Positions 6,792 through 13,264 of a DNA stretch of 24,423 bases are shown in pieces. Numbering within the stretch: position 1 is the first letter of the stretch; each line of letters opens with the position of its first letter. Source of the stretch: an uncultured Bacilli bacterium (GTDB lineage: Bacteria > Bacillota_I > Bacilli_A > RF39 > UBA660); NCBI GenBank assembly GCA_947627145.1, contig CANQUW010000004.1, positions 1 through 24,423 of the forward strand, given 5' to 3'. The notes under the pieces were generated by a model. It was given only the letters and a program-made list of their open reading frames with translations, was not told the DNA's origin and did no database searches. Both the position numbers and the translations under genes were made by a program.

Positions 6792-8035
6792 AAAAAGGAA
6801 AGTTTAAAACAAAAATGGTAGTTATTATAGTTTGTATTTTAATTATAGTTTTGGTTTTAGGAGGCTTTCTTTTTTTCTATGTAAAAAATGAAGAAAGTAA
6901 AAAGCATGATAAAGAGGTAAAGTTACTTGTTAAGGATATTAAAAGTCATTATAATAAATATGTTAAGACTTTAAGGGAGAGTACTATTTATAAGAAGGTT
7001 GATGGAAAATATAGGGCAATTGGTAAAGTTAGTAGTGGGGTTGAACTTACTTTGAGAGATAGTGAAATTGATAAAGATACTAAATATTTTGGAATAGATA
7101 AATTGGGATGCTATATTAAGTATAATGATGTTTCTAAGATAGATAGTTTAAGTAAAGTAGATGATAGGTATAAGAAGTATATTTTGTTTAATGAGAATGT
7201 TCGTAGTAAGAATGGATTTAAGTTGTATAAAGATGATAAGTTAGTCTATACTTTTGATAATCATTTGGATTTGCCTATTGTTGTTAAGTATGATGATGGT
7301 GTTGGTGTAGAGTTTAATGATTCTTTATATAAATTAAAAAATGAAGATATTAGTAAGGTTTATGAATATTCTAATAGTAGTGAGGAGACTGCTAGTGAGA
7401 TACCTGTTACTTGTTATCATTTTATATATTTACATGGTGAAGAGTGTGGAGAGTCTATTTGTCATAGTGAAGACCAAATAAAGAGTCATTTTGAATATTT
7501 AAGTAGTAATAATTATACTACTATTACTGCGGATGAACTTTTACTTTGGAATGAAGGTAAGATTAATTTACCAAAGAATACTATTATGATTACTATTGAT
7601 GATGGAGCTAGGGCTGAGAAGTTTATTCCGTTTTTGGAACAATATAAGATACATGCAACTTTATTTTTGATTACATCTTGGTATCCTACTGATAAGTTTA
7701 AATCTGATTATTTAGACATACAATCTCATTCTGATAACTTGCATACTCCAGGTGTTTGTGAAGGTGGACAAGGTAGTCCTTTGAAATGTGCTCCAACTGA
7801 TGAGTTGGTTCAAGATTTAAAAACTAGTCGTGATAAGACTGGTGCGATTGCTTTTTGTTTTCCGTTTTATGAGTTTAATGACCATGCAATAGATGCGGTT
7901 AAAAAAGCTGGTTTTTCAATGTCATTTATTGGTGGTCAAAGGAAAATGGTTAAAGGTAGTGATTTATATAAGATACCTAGAATTAGTCTTCATAGTGATG
8001 ATACGCTTGAATATTATATTAGTGTAGTGAGTTAG
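6788..8035 (+). CDS. Polysaccharide deacetylase (NodB-like), membrane-anchored with SH3-like domain, 415 aa
   Basis: A membrane segment (about 10-32) is followed by an SH3b-like stretch (about 55-115) and a NodB-type catalytic domain (about 203-410). Visible motifs are TIDDG (269-273; D271 and D272 as base and metal ligand), QSHSDNLH (312-319; H314 and H319 as metal ligands) and FCFPFYE (356-362) at the usual motif-3 position. The family removes N- or O-acetyl groups from peptidoglycan, poly-GlcNAc or similar polymers outside the cell. It overlaps the glycosidase gene by four bases. The extra Cys pairs (C220/C225, C324/C334) suggest disulfides. The exact polymer is unknown. Confidence 0.88.
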   Translation: MKKGKFKTKMVVIIVCILIIVLVLGGFLFFYVKNEESKKHDKEVKLLVKDIKSHYNKYVKTLRESTIYKKVDGKYRAIGKVSSGVELTLRDSEIDKDTKYFGIDKLGCYIKYNDVSKIDSLSKVDDRYKKYILFNENVRSKNGFKLYKDDKLVYTFDNHLDLPIVVKYDDGVGVEFNDSLYKLKNEDISKVYEYSNSSEETASEIPVTCYHFIYLHGEECGESICHSEDQIKSHFEYLSSNNYTTITADELLLWNEGKINLPKNTIMITIDDGARAEKFIPFLEQYKIHATLFLITSWYPTDKFKSDYLDIQSHSDNLHTPGVCEGGQGSPLKCAPTDELVQDLKTSRDKTGAIAFCFPFYEFNDHAIDAVKKAGFSMSFIGGQRKMVKGSDLYKIPRISLHSDDTLEYYISVVS

Positions 8036-8040
8036 TTAAT

Positions 8041-8066
8041 AAAAAACATCCGTGTGGATGTTTTTT
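8041..8066. terminator. Bidirectional terminator
   Basis: AAAAAACATCC (8041-8051) and GGATGTTTTTT (8056-8066) form an 11-bp perfect stem with a GTGT loop. T runs exist on both strands, so it can end the deacetylase operon from the left and the leftward RNA (copy 1) from the right. Confidence 0.9.
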
Positions 8067-8090
8067 ATAATAATATAAGTATATTATTAT
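8067..8090. repeat. AT-only perfect inverted repeat
   Basis: ATAATAATATA (8067-8077) and TATATTATTAT (8080-8090) are exact complements around AG. It abuts the bidirectional terminator and may extend it as a weak hairpin; no other role is apparent. Confidence 0.6.
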
Positions 8091-8118
8091 GTATTTTTAT
8101 TATAGGCTTAATAATATT

Positions 8119-8219
8119 AGGTAAACATCCAACACGAGAATATTAGATGTCTCATTTTTCATTGTATTAATATTTCTGTTGGTATATATATCATACTATA
8201 AAAATTTACTTTTTGCAAT
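8119..8219. repeat. Duplicated antisense promoter/RNA element, copy 1
   Basis: It aligns without gaps to 8615-8715. In the core 8145-8219 against 8641-8715 I count 64 of 75 identical bases. The part leftward (8119-8144) is less alike in sequence but keeps AGGTA and the hairpin. The rest of 8220-8303 is plain AT-rich sequence in which I see nothing. Confidence 0.85.
8190..8218 (-). promoter_or_regulatory. Minus-strand promoter of small RNA copy 1
   Basis: Read on the minus strand: TTGCAA (8218-8213), 17 bases, TATGAT (8195-8190). Confidence 0.55.
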
Positions 8220-8303
8220 CTCTTTTGTAAAAATATTTAAAAAGTTATTTGTTGTATTGTATGAATTTAAATTATGTTTTTAGAACGTTTTTTCAAAAAA
8301 ATA

Positions 8304-8332
8304 TTGCTTTTGTTGTTAGCAAATTGTATAAT
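8304..8332 (+). promoter_or_regulatory. Strong promoter of the 49-aa peptide gene
   Basis: TTGCTT (8304-8309), 17 bases, consensus TATAAT (8327-8332). Transcription would begin near 8339, giving an 80-base leader before the small gene. Confidence 0.75.
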
Positions 8333-8339
8333 TATTTTA

Positions 8340-8411
8340 GGAGATAACTGATACGTTGGGTTCCCTACCTTTTCTATAATATTTTATTAAATTTTATTAT
8401 GGAAAGGGGAG
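8340..8411 (+). promoter_or_regulatory. mRNA leader with ribosome-binding-site-sequestering hairpin
   Basis: The leader starts GGAGATAACTGATA and continues to TTCCCTACC. CCTTTTCTATAATA (8368-8381) pairs with TATTATGGAAAGGG (8395-8408), 14 bp including two G-U pairs, with a 13-base loop. The 3' arm contains most of the GGAAAGGGGAG ribosome binding site (8401-8411), so the folded mRNA should be poorly translated. Type I toxin mRNAs such as those of the Fst/TxpA kind use the same device. The first part of the leader resembles the 5' region of the antisense RNA read in the opposite direction (8652-8613). A cis-acting sensor of another kind is possible. Confidence 0.65.
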
Positions 8412-8419
8412 TGATGCTT

Positions 8420-8569
8420 ATGGATAAGAAAAAAGTAATAAAAACATCTAATAGAATAAACATAACTAACTTCTTATGTAACTGCATCAAAGGATTAATT
8501 ACTGTTCTTTTTATAATGGTATTAATCATTTTAGTACTCTTACTAAAATTAGTATTTGTATTAAAATAA
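8420..8569 (+). CDS. Small hydrophobic peptide, 49 aa, candidate type I toxin
   Basis: A basic N-terminus (MDKKKVIKTSNR) and a short amphipathic stretch with two Cys are followed by one long hydrophobic helix (about residues 25-47, rich in Leu, Ile and Val) ending in Lys. Size and layout fit membrane-acting type I toxins, but no named family is recognised. ATG 8420 has 9-base spacing to AAGGGGA (8404-8410); an in-frame ATG at 8414 is only 3 bases away. The strong promoter, sequestered ribosome binding site, GC-rich 3' hairpin and convergent antisense promoter all favour a real, tightly repressed gene. A small regulatory membrane protein is the alternative. Confidence 0.6.
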   Translation: MDKKKVIKTSNRINITNFLCNCIKGLITVLFIMVLIILVLLLKLVFVLK

Positions 8570-8679
8570 ATACGGGCACCTAACTTTAATGTTAGGTGCC
8601 CAAATAAACACTTAAGGTAGGTACCCGACATAGCACTATCAGGTGTCTCCTTTTTTATTGTATTAACATTTCTGTTGAT
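8563..8679 (-). ncRNA. Candidate antisense RNA to the small peptide mRNA, copy 2
   Basis: The promoter at 8714-8686 predicts a start near 8679. The RNA would carry a 5' hairpin (8644-8623: ACCTGATA pairing with TGTCGGGT, 6-base loop), then TACCTACCTT, then the 11-bp hairpin 8601-8574 followed by a T-rich stretch (GTATTTATTTT) as terminator, about 117 nt. Its 3' part overlaps and is complementary to the 3' end of the peptide mRNA. The 5' hairpin contains G-U pairs only on this strand, so the RNA is read leftward. It is presumably the antitoxin, by analogy to type I systems. Confidence 0.55.
8574..8601. terminator. GC-rich hairpin at the end of the small peptide gene, terminator mainly for the minus strand
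   Basis: GGGCACCTAAC (8574-8584) and GTTAGGTGCCC (8591-8601) form a perfect 11-bp stem with a 6-base loop, 4 bases after the peptide stop codon. On the plus strand it is followed by AAATAAAC, no T run; on the minus strand by a T-rich tract. Shared overlapping 3' hairpins are typical of convergent toxin and antisense RNAs. Confidence 0.75.
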
Positions 8680-8715
8680 ATATACATAATATCATATAAA
8701 TTTACATTTTGCAAT
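8615..8715. repeat. Duplicated antisense promoter/RNA element, copy 2
   Basis: Partner of 8119-8219, same orientation, offset 496 bases without gaps. It contains the minus-strand promoter and RNA hairpin; its right edge falls within the murI promoter. Confidence 0.85.
8686..8714 (-). promoter_or_regulatory. Minus-strand promoter of the antisense RNA, copy 2
   Basis: Read on the minus strand: TTGCAA (8714-8709), 17 bases, TATTAT (8691-8686) preceded by TGA, an extended -10. Confidence 0.65.
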
Positions 8716-8729
8716 AAAAATGGTATATT
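8701..8729 (+). promoter_or_regulatory. murI promoter, overlapping the antisense promoter
   Basis: TTTACA (8701-8706), 17 bases, TATATT (8724-8729) with TGG (8721-8723) as extended -10. Its -35 and spacer overlap the -35 of the leftward promoter, so the two polymerases should compete. Confidence 0.65.
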
Positions 8730-8749
8730 CTTGTAAAGAGGAGGATGCA

Positions 8750-9454
8750 ATGAAAAAATATATTGGTGTATTTGATTCTGGAAAAGGTGGACTTTCTGTT
8801 TTGGAAGAAATAAGAAAGCTACTTCCTAATTATGATTATATTTATTATGGAGATTCTATTAATAATCCTTATGGTGGAAAAAGTAAAGAAGAAATTATAA
8901 GTATTGCACATAATATTGTGGAAAAGTTAGTTGATAGAGGTTGTGTGTTAATTGTTATAGCATGTAATACTGCGACTGTTAGTTCTATAAAAGCTTTGAG
9001 AAAGAGTTTTCCTAATATTATATTTATTGGTACTGTACCAGCAGTTAAGGTTGCTTGTGTTAGTGGCTCTGTTAATACACTTGTTATGGCAACACCTGCT
9101 ACTATAGAAAGTGAAAGGACTCTAGAATTGGTTTCAGATTTTAAAAGAGAGGGCCAAAAAATTTATTTAGAAGCATGTAATGATTTGGCTCATTCTATAG
9201 AAATAGATGATTATTCTAAAATAAATGATATACTTAATGAAATATATAAAAAATATAAAGATAATAAAATAGATTCTATTGTACTTGGATGTACTCATTA
9301 TTCTCTTATTAAAGATTCTATCCGAAAAATATTTGGTGATGTTTCTTTGATTGACGGAAATAGTGGGGTTGCAAGAGAAGTTAAAAGACAGATAGATTTA
9401 AATCATTTAGAACTTAGTCAAAATGGTAGTGTTTTAATTTTAAATGAATTATAA
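8750..9454 (+). CDS. murI: Glutamate racemase MurI, 234 aa
   Basis: Converts L-glutamate to D-glutamate for peptidoglycan precursors, in the cytoplasm and without cofactor. The Asp/Glu racemase motifs are all present: VFDSGKGG near the N-terminus (D9-S10), ACNTAT with catalytic Cys72, and GCTHY with catalytic Cys181 and His183. Length is slightly under the usual 260-270 residues, mostly at the C-terminus. ATG 8750 is chosen because AGAGGAGG (8737-8744) lies 5 bases before it; an in-frame ATG at 8720 lies upstream of that site and inside the -10 region. It follows the small-peptide locus and shares promoter space with its antisense RNA. No clear terminator follows. Confidence 0.95.
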   Translation: MKKYIGVFDSGKGGLSVLEEIRKLLPNYDYIYYGDSINNPYGGKSKEEIISIAHNIVEKLVDRGCVLIVIACNTATVSSIKALRKSFPNIIFIGTVPAVKVACVSGSVNTLVMATPATIESERTLELVSDFKREGQKIYLEACNDLAHSIEIDDYSKINDILNEIYKKYKDNKIDSIVLGCTHYSLIKDSIRKIFGDVSLIDGNSGVAREVKRQIDLNHLELSQNGSVLILNEL

Positions 9455-9514
9455 AATAGGATTATTAAATTTCAAATTGAAGAAGTATAGTAACTTTTAA
9501 TTATTACTAAATTG

Positions 9515-9523
9515 TGGTATAAT
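9515..9523 (+). promoter_or_regulatory. Extended -10 promoter of the U32 gene pair
   Basis: TGG (9515-9517) plus TATAAT (9518-9523); only a poor -35 (TTTTAA, 9495-9500) lies 17 bases upstream. Confidence 0.55.
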
Positions 9524-9548
9524 CTTGTGGAAAAGAGGTGTAGGTCTT

Positions 9549-10397
9549 ATGAAAATGATAATTATTCCTAGTTGTGATAATCTTGATAGCTATTTAGATT
9601 ATTCTAGTAACTTTATTTTTCCGCTAGATAATTTTTCAGTTGATTATAAAAAGACTTATACATTAGATGAGGTTATATCTTTTAAGGATAAATATAATAT
9701 TAATGCTTATGTTATTATTAATAAGCCTATATTTAATAAAGATTTAAAAGAGGTAGAAGAGTTACTTAAAAAAATAGATGATAGTAATATTAGTGGTATA
9801 TTATTTTATGATATGTCTATATTAGAGATACATAATAAATATAGTCTTAATACTCCTATTATTTGGAATGATACTCATAAAGTAGTAAATTATAAGACTT
9901 GTGATTATTATAAAGATAAGGGATGTAGTTGTTGTGTTTTAAGTAATGAGATTACAAAAGAAGAGATATTTGATATTATTAAAAATACTAATATTAAAGT
10001 ATGGATGATGGTTGTTGGATATCCTATTATGGCTTTTTCTCATAGAAAGTTACTTACAAGTCACTCAGTTTATCATAAATTAGATAAGACTTGTGATTTA
10101 AAAGTTAGTGAGCATGCTAGTAAAAAAGTTTATGATGTATTTGAAAATGAGTTTGGTACTAGTTTTAGAAAAGATGAGATTATGAATCTTACTAGTATTT
10201 TAGATGATATTGATATAGATGGTATTATATTTAAAGAAGAGGATATAGATAAAGAGATATTTATTAAAGTTTTATCTTCATATAAAAAATATTTTGATGG
10301 TAATATTTCTTTTGATGAACTTGTTTCTTTAGTTAATAGTTTAATTGGGTGTGATACTAACTTTTTGGATAAAGAAACATATTATGAGGTGAGGTAG
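9549..10397 (+). CDS. trhP1: U32 family protein, TrhP1/YrrN-like, 282 aa
   Basis: A shorter U32-family protein directly before a full-length U32 gene matches the yrrN-yrrO pair of Bacillus, whose products act in prephenate-dependent hydroxylation of uridine 34 in tRNA. Visible family features are the TIM-barrel-like alternation, the segment MMVVGYPIMAFSHRKLLT (about residues 156-173) and a degenerate C-terminus. The four-Cys U32 signature of the partner is not present; a CSCC cluster occurs instead (near residues 124-127). ATG 9549 has AGAGGTG 8 bases upstream and is preferred over the in-frame TTG at 9525, which lies before that site. Two bases separate its stop from the next ATG. The function is by synteny and family. 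Confidence 0.75.
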   Translation: MKMIIIPSCDNLDSYLDYSSNFIFPLDNFSVDYKKTYTLDEVISFKDKYNINAYVIINKPIFNKDLKEVEELLKKIDDSNISGILFYDMSILEIHNKYSLNTPIIWNDTHKVVNYKTCDYYKDKGCSCCVLSNEITKEEIFDIIKNTNIKVWMMVVGYPIMAFSHRKLLTSHSVYHKLDKTCDLKVSEHASKKVYDVFENEFGTSFRKDEIMNLTSILDDIDIDGIIFKEEDIDKEIFIKVLSSYKKYFDGNISFDELVSLVNSLIGCDTNFLDKETYYEVR

Positions 10398-10399
10398 TT

Positions 10400-11584
10400 A
10401 TGAAAAAGATAGAATTACTTTCTCCTGCAGGGGATTTGGAAAGATTAAAAGTTACTTTACTTTATGGTGCTGATGCTGTATACATTGGTGGGCGAAAGTA
10501 TGGACTTAGAGCAAACGCTACTAATTTTAGTTTTTCTGATATGAAGGAAGGGTGTAGTTTTGCACATAAACTTTCTAAAAAAGTTTATCTTACATTAAAT
10601 ATTGTTCCACATAATAGAGAGTTAGAAGGACTAGATGAATATATAAAAGAATGTATAGATTCAGGAATTGATGCATTTATTGTAAGTGATCCTTATATTA
10701 TTTCTAAAATTAGAGATATAGATAATGATATTGAGATTCATGTTTCTACACAGAGTTCTATTACTAATGTAGATAGTGCTTTATTTTATAAAGAGATTGG
10801 TGCTGATAGGATTGTTCTTGCTCGTGAACTTTCTAAAGTAGAGATTAAAGAAATTATAGATAAAGTAAAAATTGATACTGAGGTATTTATTCATGGTGCT
10901 ATGTGTACTTGTATGTCTGGAAGATGTACTTTATCTAATTATTTAACTATGAGGGATGCTAATCGTGGTGGATGTAGTCAAGTTTGTAGATTTTTATTTG
11001 ATACAAAAGATGCTCCTTTTACAATGGCTTGTAAAGACTTGAATATGGCTTATTATATTAAGGATTTAATTGATATAGGTGTTACGTCTTTAAAAGTTGA
11101 GGGGCGTATGAGAAGCCTATATTATTTAGCTACTGTTATTGGGACGTATAGAAAAATTATAGATGATATATATAGTGGTAGACTTACTTCTGAAAGATTA
11201 GATAAGTACTCTTATACTTTGAGTCGTGTTGCAAATAGAGAGGTTAGTAGTCATTATTTTATGAAGGAAGCAGATTATACTGATCAATATTATACTGGAA
11301 GAAGTGAGGTATCTAACCAAGATTATTTAGGACAAGTTATAGGTTTTGATAAAGATAAAGGATTACTTATATTTTTAGAGAGAAATTATTTTGAGGTAGG
11401 AGATAGTGTAGAGGTATTTACACCAGATGGAGAAGTATTTCCTGTAACGATAGATAAATTATATGATGAGGATGATAATTTAATTGATGTTGGAAGACAT
11501 CCTGGAGAGGTGTTGAAGATTCCTTTTCATAAGGAGATACCAGAGTACTCTATGATTAGACTTATAAAGAAGAAGGAGGATTAG
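10400..11584 (+). CDS. trhP2: U32 family tRNA hydroxylation protein, TrhP2/YrrO-like, 394 aa
   Basis: The N-terminus ELLSPAGDLERLK and the block EVFIHGAMC-x6-C (161-176) with RGGCSQVCR (189-197) are the U32 signature. C169, C176, C192 and C196 are the likely cluster ligands, with a further Cys at 171. The family was once called collagenase-like; better-studied members make 5-hydroxyuridine at tRNA position 34 using prephenate, and this gene sits in the same context as Bacillus yrrO. Length is close to the usual 400-420. GAGGTGAGG lies just before the ATG, inside the end of the previous gene, which suggests translational coupling. Confidence 0.88.
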   Translation: MKKIELLSPAGDLERLKVTLLYGADAVYIGGRKYGLRANATNFSFSDMKEGCSFAHKLSKKVYLTLNIVPHNRELEGLDEYIKECIDSGIDAFIVSDPYIISKIRDIDNDIEIHVSTQSSITNVDSALFYKEIGADRIVLARELSKVEIKEIIDKVKIDTEVFIHGAMCTCMSGRCTLSNYLTMRDANRGGCSQVCRFLFDTKDAPFTMACKDLNMAYYIKDLIDIGVTSLKVEGRMRSLYYLATVIGTYRKIIDDIYSGRLTSERLDKYSYTLSRVANREVSSHYFMKEADYTDQYYTGRSEVSNQDYLGQVIGFDKDKGLLIFLERNYFEVGDSVEVFTPDGEVFPVTIDKLYDEDDNLIDVGRHPGEVLKIPFHKEIPEYSMIRLIKKKED

Positions 11585-11586
11585 TT

Positions 11587-12738
11587 ATGAACGTGTTTGA
11601 TAAAGCTCGTAGGAACTTTTTACTTAAAGAAGAAAATTTAAGTGAGTTTGCTAGTGTTGATAGGGATGCTATTAGACTAGATCCAATTGATAAAGATATG
11701 AGAACTTCTTATTTTAGAGATATTGATAGAATTATTCATGGTTTTGGATATACTAGATATTTGGATAAGACACAAGTTTATTCATTTAAACATAATGATC
11801 ATATATCAAAAAGAATGGTACATGTTCAACTTGTTAGTAAGATTGCTAGAACTATTGGGCGTGCACTTAGACTTAATGAAGATTTGATTGAAGCTATTGC
11901 GCTTGGTCATGATGTTGGTCATACTCCTTTAGGGCATTCTGGTGAGAAAATGTTAAATGATATTTCTATGCGTGAGGTTGGTATGGCTTTTGCACACAAT
12001 ATTCAAGGTGTTAGATATTATATGGATGTTGAGAATAGTGGACGTGGTAGTAATCTTACTATACAAACACTAGATGGTATAATGTGTCATAATGGAGAAA
12101 TGGTATCTCCTATGTATGAACCTGTTAAAAAAACTAAAGAAGAATTTTTACGTGAATATGAAGAAAGTTATTATGATTTGGAAAAGTCTAAAAAGATAAG
12201 ACCTATGACACTTGAAGGATGTGTTGTTAGAATAAGTGATGTTATTGGATATATTGGTCGTGATATTGAAGATGCTATAAACTTAGGTAGATTTAGACGA
12301 GAGGATTTGCCAGATGAAATTACTAAAGTTTTAGGGAATACTAATACTGATATAGTTAATACTATTATATTAGATATTGTAAATGAAAGTATGGATAAGC
12401 CATATATAAAAATGAGTGATGAGGTATTTCGTGCTCTTCAAGAACTTAAGGATTTTAATAATAAAAATATTTATATGAAATCTATGTCAGATAGTGAATA
12501 TAAATATTATGAGGAAGGTATGAATCATTTATTTTATTCATATTTAGAGGATGTTAAGAATAAAGATAAAAGTAGCTTTATTTATAGAATATTTTTAAAT
12601 GAGCAAAGTGAATCATATATAAAGAATACAGCTGATAAGCGAAAAGTTATTGATTTTATTAGTGGTATGACTGATGAATTCTTTTTAACAGAAGTTAAAA
12701 GGTATAATAGTTTACAAAAAAATGTAAATAATATTTGA
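11587..12738 (+). CDS. dGTPase-like HD-domain triphosphohydrolase, 383 aa
   Basis: Dgt-family motifs appear in order: RDIDRIIHGFGYTRYLDKTQV (from residue 44), the ligand His79 in RMVHVQLV, and GHDVGHTPLGHSGE (107-120) with the H108-D109 pair. The family removes triphosphate from dNTPs, often dGTP, and helps set nucleotide pools. Many Firmicute members are only dGTPase-like, so the substrate is uncertain. Two bases separate it from the U32 gene, with an overlapping AAGGAGG site, so it is in the same operon. It occupies the place where Bacillus has udk. Its stop codon lies inside the -35 box of the greA promoter. Confidence 0.85.
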   Translation: MNVFDKARRNFLLKEENLSEFASVDRDAIRLDPIDKDMRTSYFRDIDRIIHGFGYTRYLDKTQVYSFKHNDHISKRMVHVQLVSKIARTIGRALRLNEDLIEAIALGHDVGHTPLGHSGEKMLNDISMREVGMAFAHNIQGVRYYMDVENSGRGSNLTIQTLDGIMCHNGEMVSPMYEPVKKTKEEFLREYEESYYDLEKSKKIRPMTLEGCVVRISDVIGYIGRDIEDAINLGRFRREDLPDEITKVLGNTNTDIVNTIILDIVNESMDKPYIKMSDEVFRALQELKDFNNKNIYMKSMSDSEYKYYEEGMNHLFYSYLEDVKNKDKSSFIYRIFLNEQSESYIKNTADKRKVIDFISGMTDEFFLTEVKRYNSLQKNVNNI

Positions 12739-12763
12739 CAAATTTAAGTTTTTATAGTAAAAT
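12735..12763 (+). promoter_or_regulatory. greA promoter
   Basis: Consensus TTGACA (12735-12740), 17 bases, TAAAAT (12758-12763). It overlaps the stop codon of the preceding gene, giving greA independent expression. Confidence 0.8.
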
Positions 12764-12790
12764 GTTGCATTGTATTAGAGGTGATTACAA

Positions 12791-13264
12791 ATGAAAAAAG
12801 ACGATGTAGTTTATTTAACTAAAGAAGGGCTTGATGAATTAAAAGCTGAGTTAGATAATCTTATAAAAGTAAGAAGACCTGAAAATATTCAGGCTATAAA
12901 AGAAGCTAGAGCTTTAGGAGATTTAAGTGAAAATGCAGATTATGATGCTGCAAGAGATGAACAAGCTCAAATAGAAGGTAGAATTAAAACTATTGAGAAG
13001 ATGCTTGAAAATGCTAAAGTTATTAAGGAAGTTTCTAAAGATAAAGTAGGACTTGGAACTATTGTTTCTATTCGTTATATGGATGAAGATGATGAAGAGG
13101 AAGAATATAAAATAGTTGGAAGTCATGAAGCTGATCCTTTTGAAAGCAAGATTTCAAATGAATCACCAATCGCTCAAGCTTTAATGAATCATAAAGTTGG
13201 GGATGTTGTTACTGTTAACAGTCCTAATGGAAATTATGATGTAGAAATTAAAGAAATAAAATAA
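12791..13264 (+). CDS. greA: Transcription elongation factor GreA, 157 aa
   Basis: Rescues backtracked RNA polymerase by stimulating transcript cleavage. The N-terminal coiled coil (about 8-78) has the acidic tip ARALGDLSENADYDAARDEQ, with its D and E residues at positions 44-48 reaching the polymerase active site. The C-terminal FKBP-like domain (about 85-157) includes GSHEADPFESKISNESPIAQAL. Length is that of the family (157-158). AGAGGTG lies 7 bases before the ATG. U32-U32-x-greA order matches Bacillus. Confidence 0.96.
   Translation: MKKDDVVYLTKEGLDELKAELDNLIKVRRPENIQAIKEARALGDLSENADYDAARDEQAQIEGRIKTIEKMLENAKVIKEVSKDKVGLGTIVSIRYMDEDDEEEEYKIVGSHEADPFESKISNESPIAQALMNHKVGDVVTVNSPNGNYDVEIKEIK

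Larger units (their letters stand above)
8041..8183 (-). ncRNA. Candidate small RNA, copy 1 of the duplicated antisense element
   Basis: A minus-strand promoter (8190-8218) predicts a start near 8183 and the bidirectional terminator an end near 8041, about 143 nt. The RNA carries a hairpin at 8148-8127 with an 8-bp stem and 6-base loop, followed by TACCT. The same hairpin occurs in copy 2 with compensatory changes. A 22-bp AT-only palindrome arm pair lies within it at 8067-8090. A 20-codon frame starting ATGAAAAATGAG also lies in it, but copy 2 has ATA at that position, so a peptide is unlikely. No toxin gene accompanies this copy, so it may be a relic or a trans-acting RNA. Confidence 0.4.

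Noticed and set aside
8103..8165. A 20-codon frame on the minus strand in small RNA copy 1 beginning ATGAAAAATGAG
   Set aside because: Copy 2 has ATA at the start position and a different reading, while the hairpin is conserved by compensatory changes, so RNA and not peptide is selected.
8374..8631. An 85-codon open frame on the minus strand opposite the small peptide gene
   Set aside because: It lacks a ribosome binding site at a proper distance, runs through the GC-rich hairpin and mirrors the small gene and antisense RNA; the RNA structure explains its conservation better.
8041..8730. A CRISPR array or insertion sequence in the gene-poor region
   Set aside because: There are only two copies of one element, of about 100 bases and diverged, with no spacers, no transposase and no target-site duplication that I can see.
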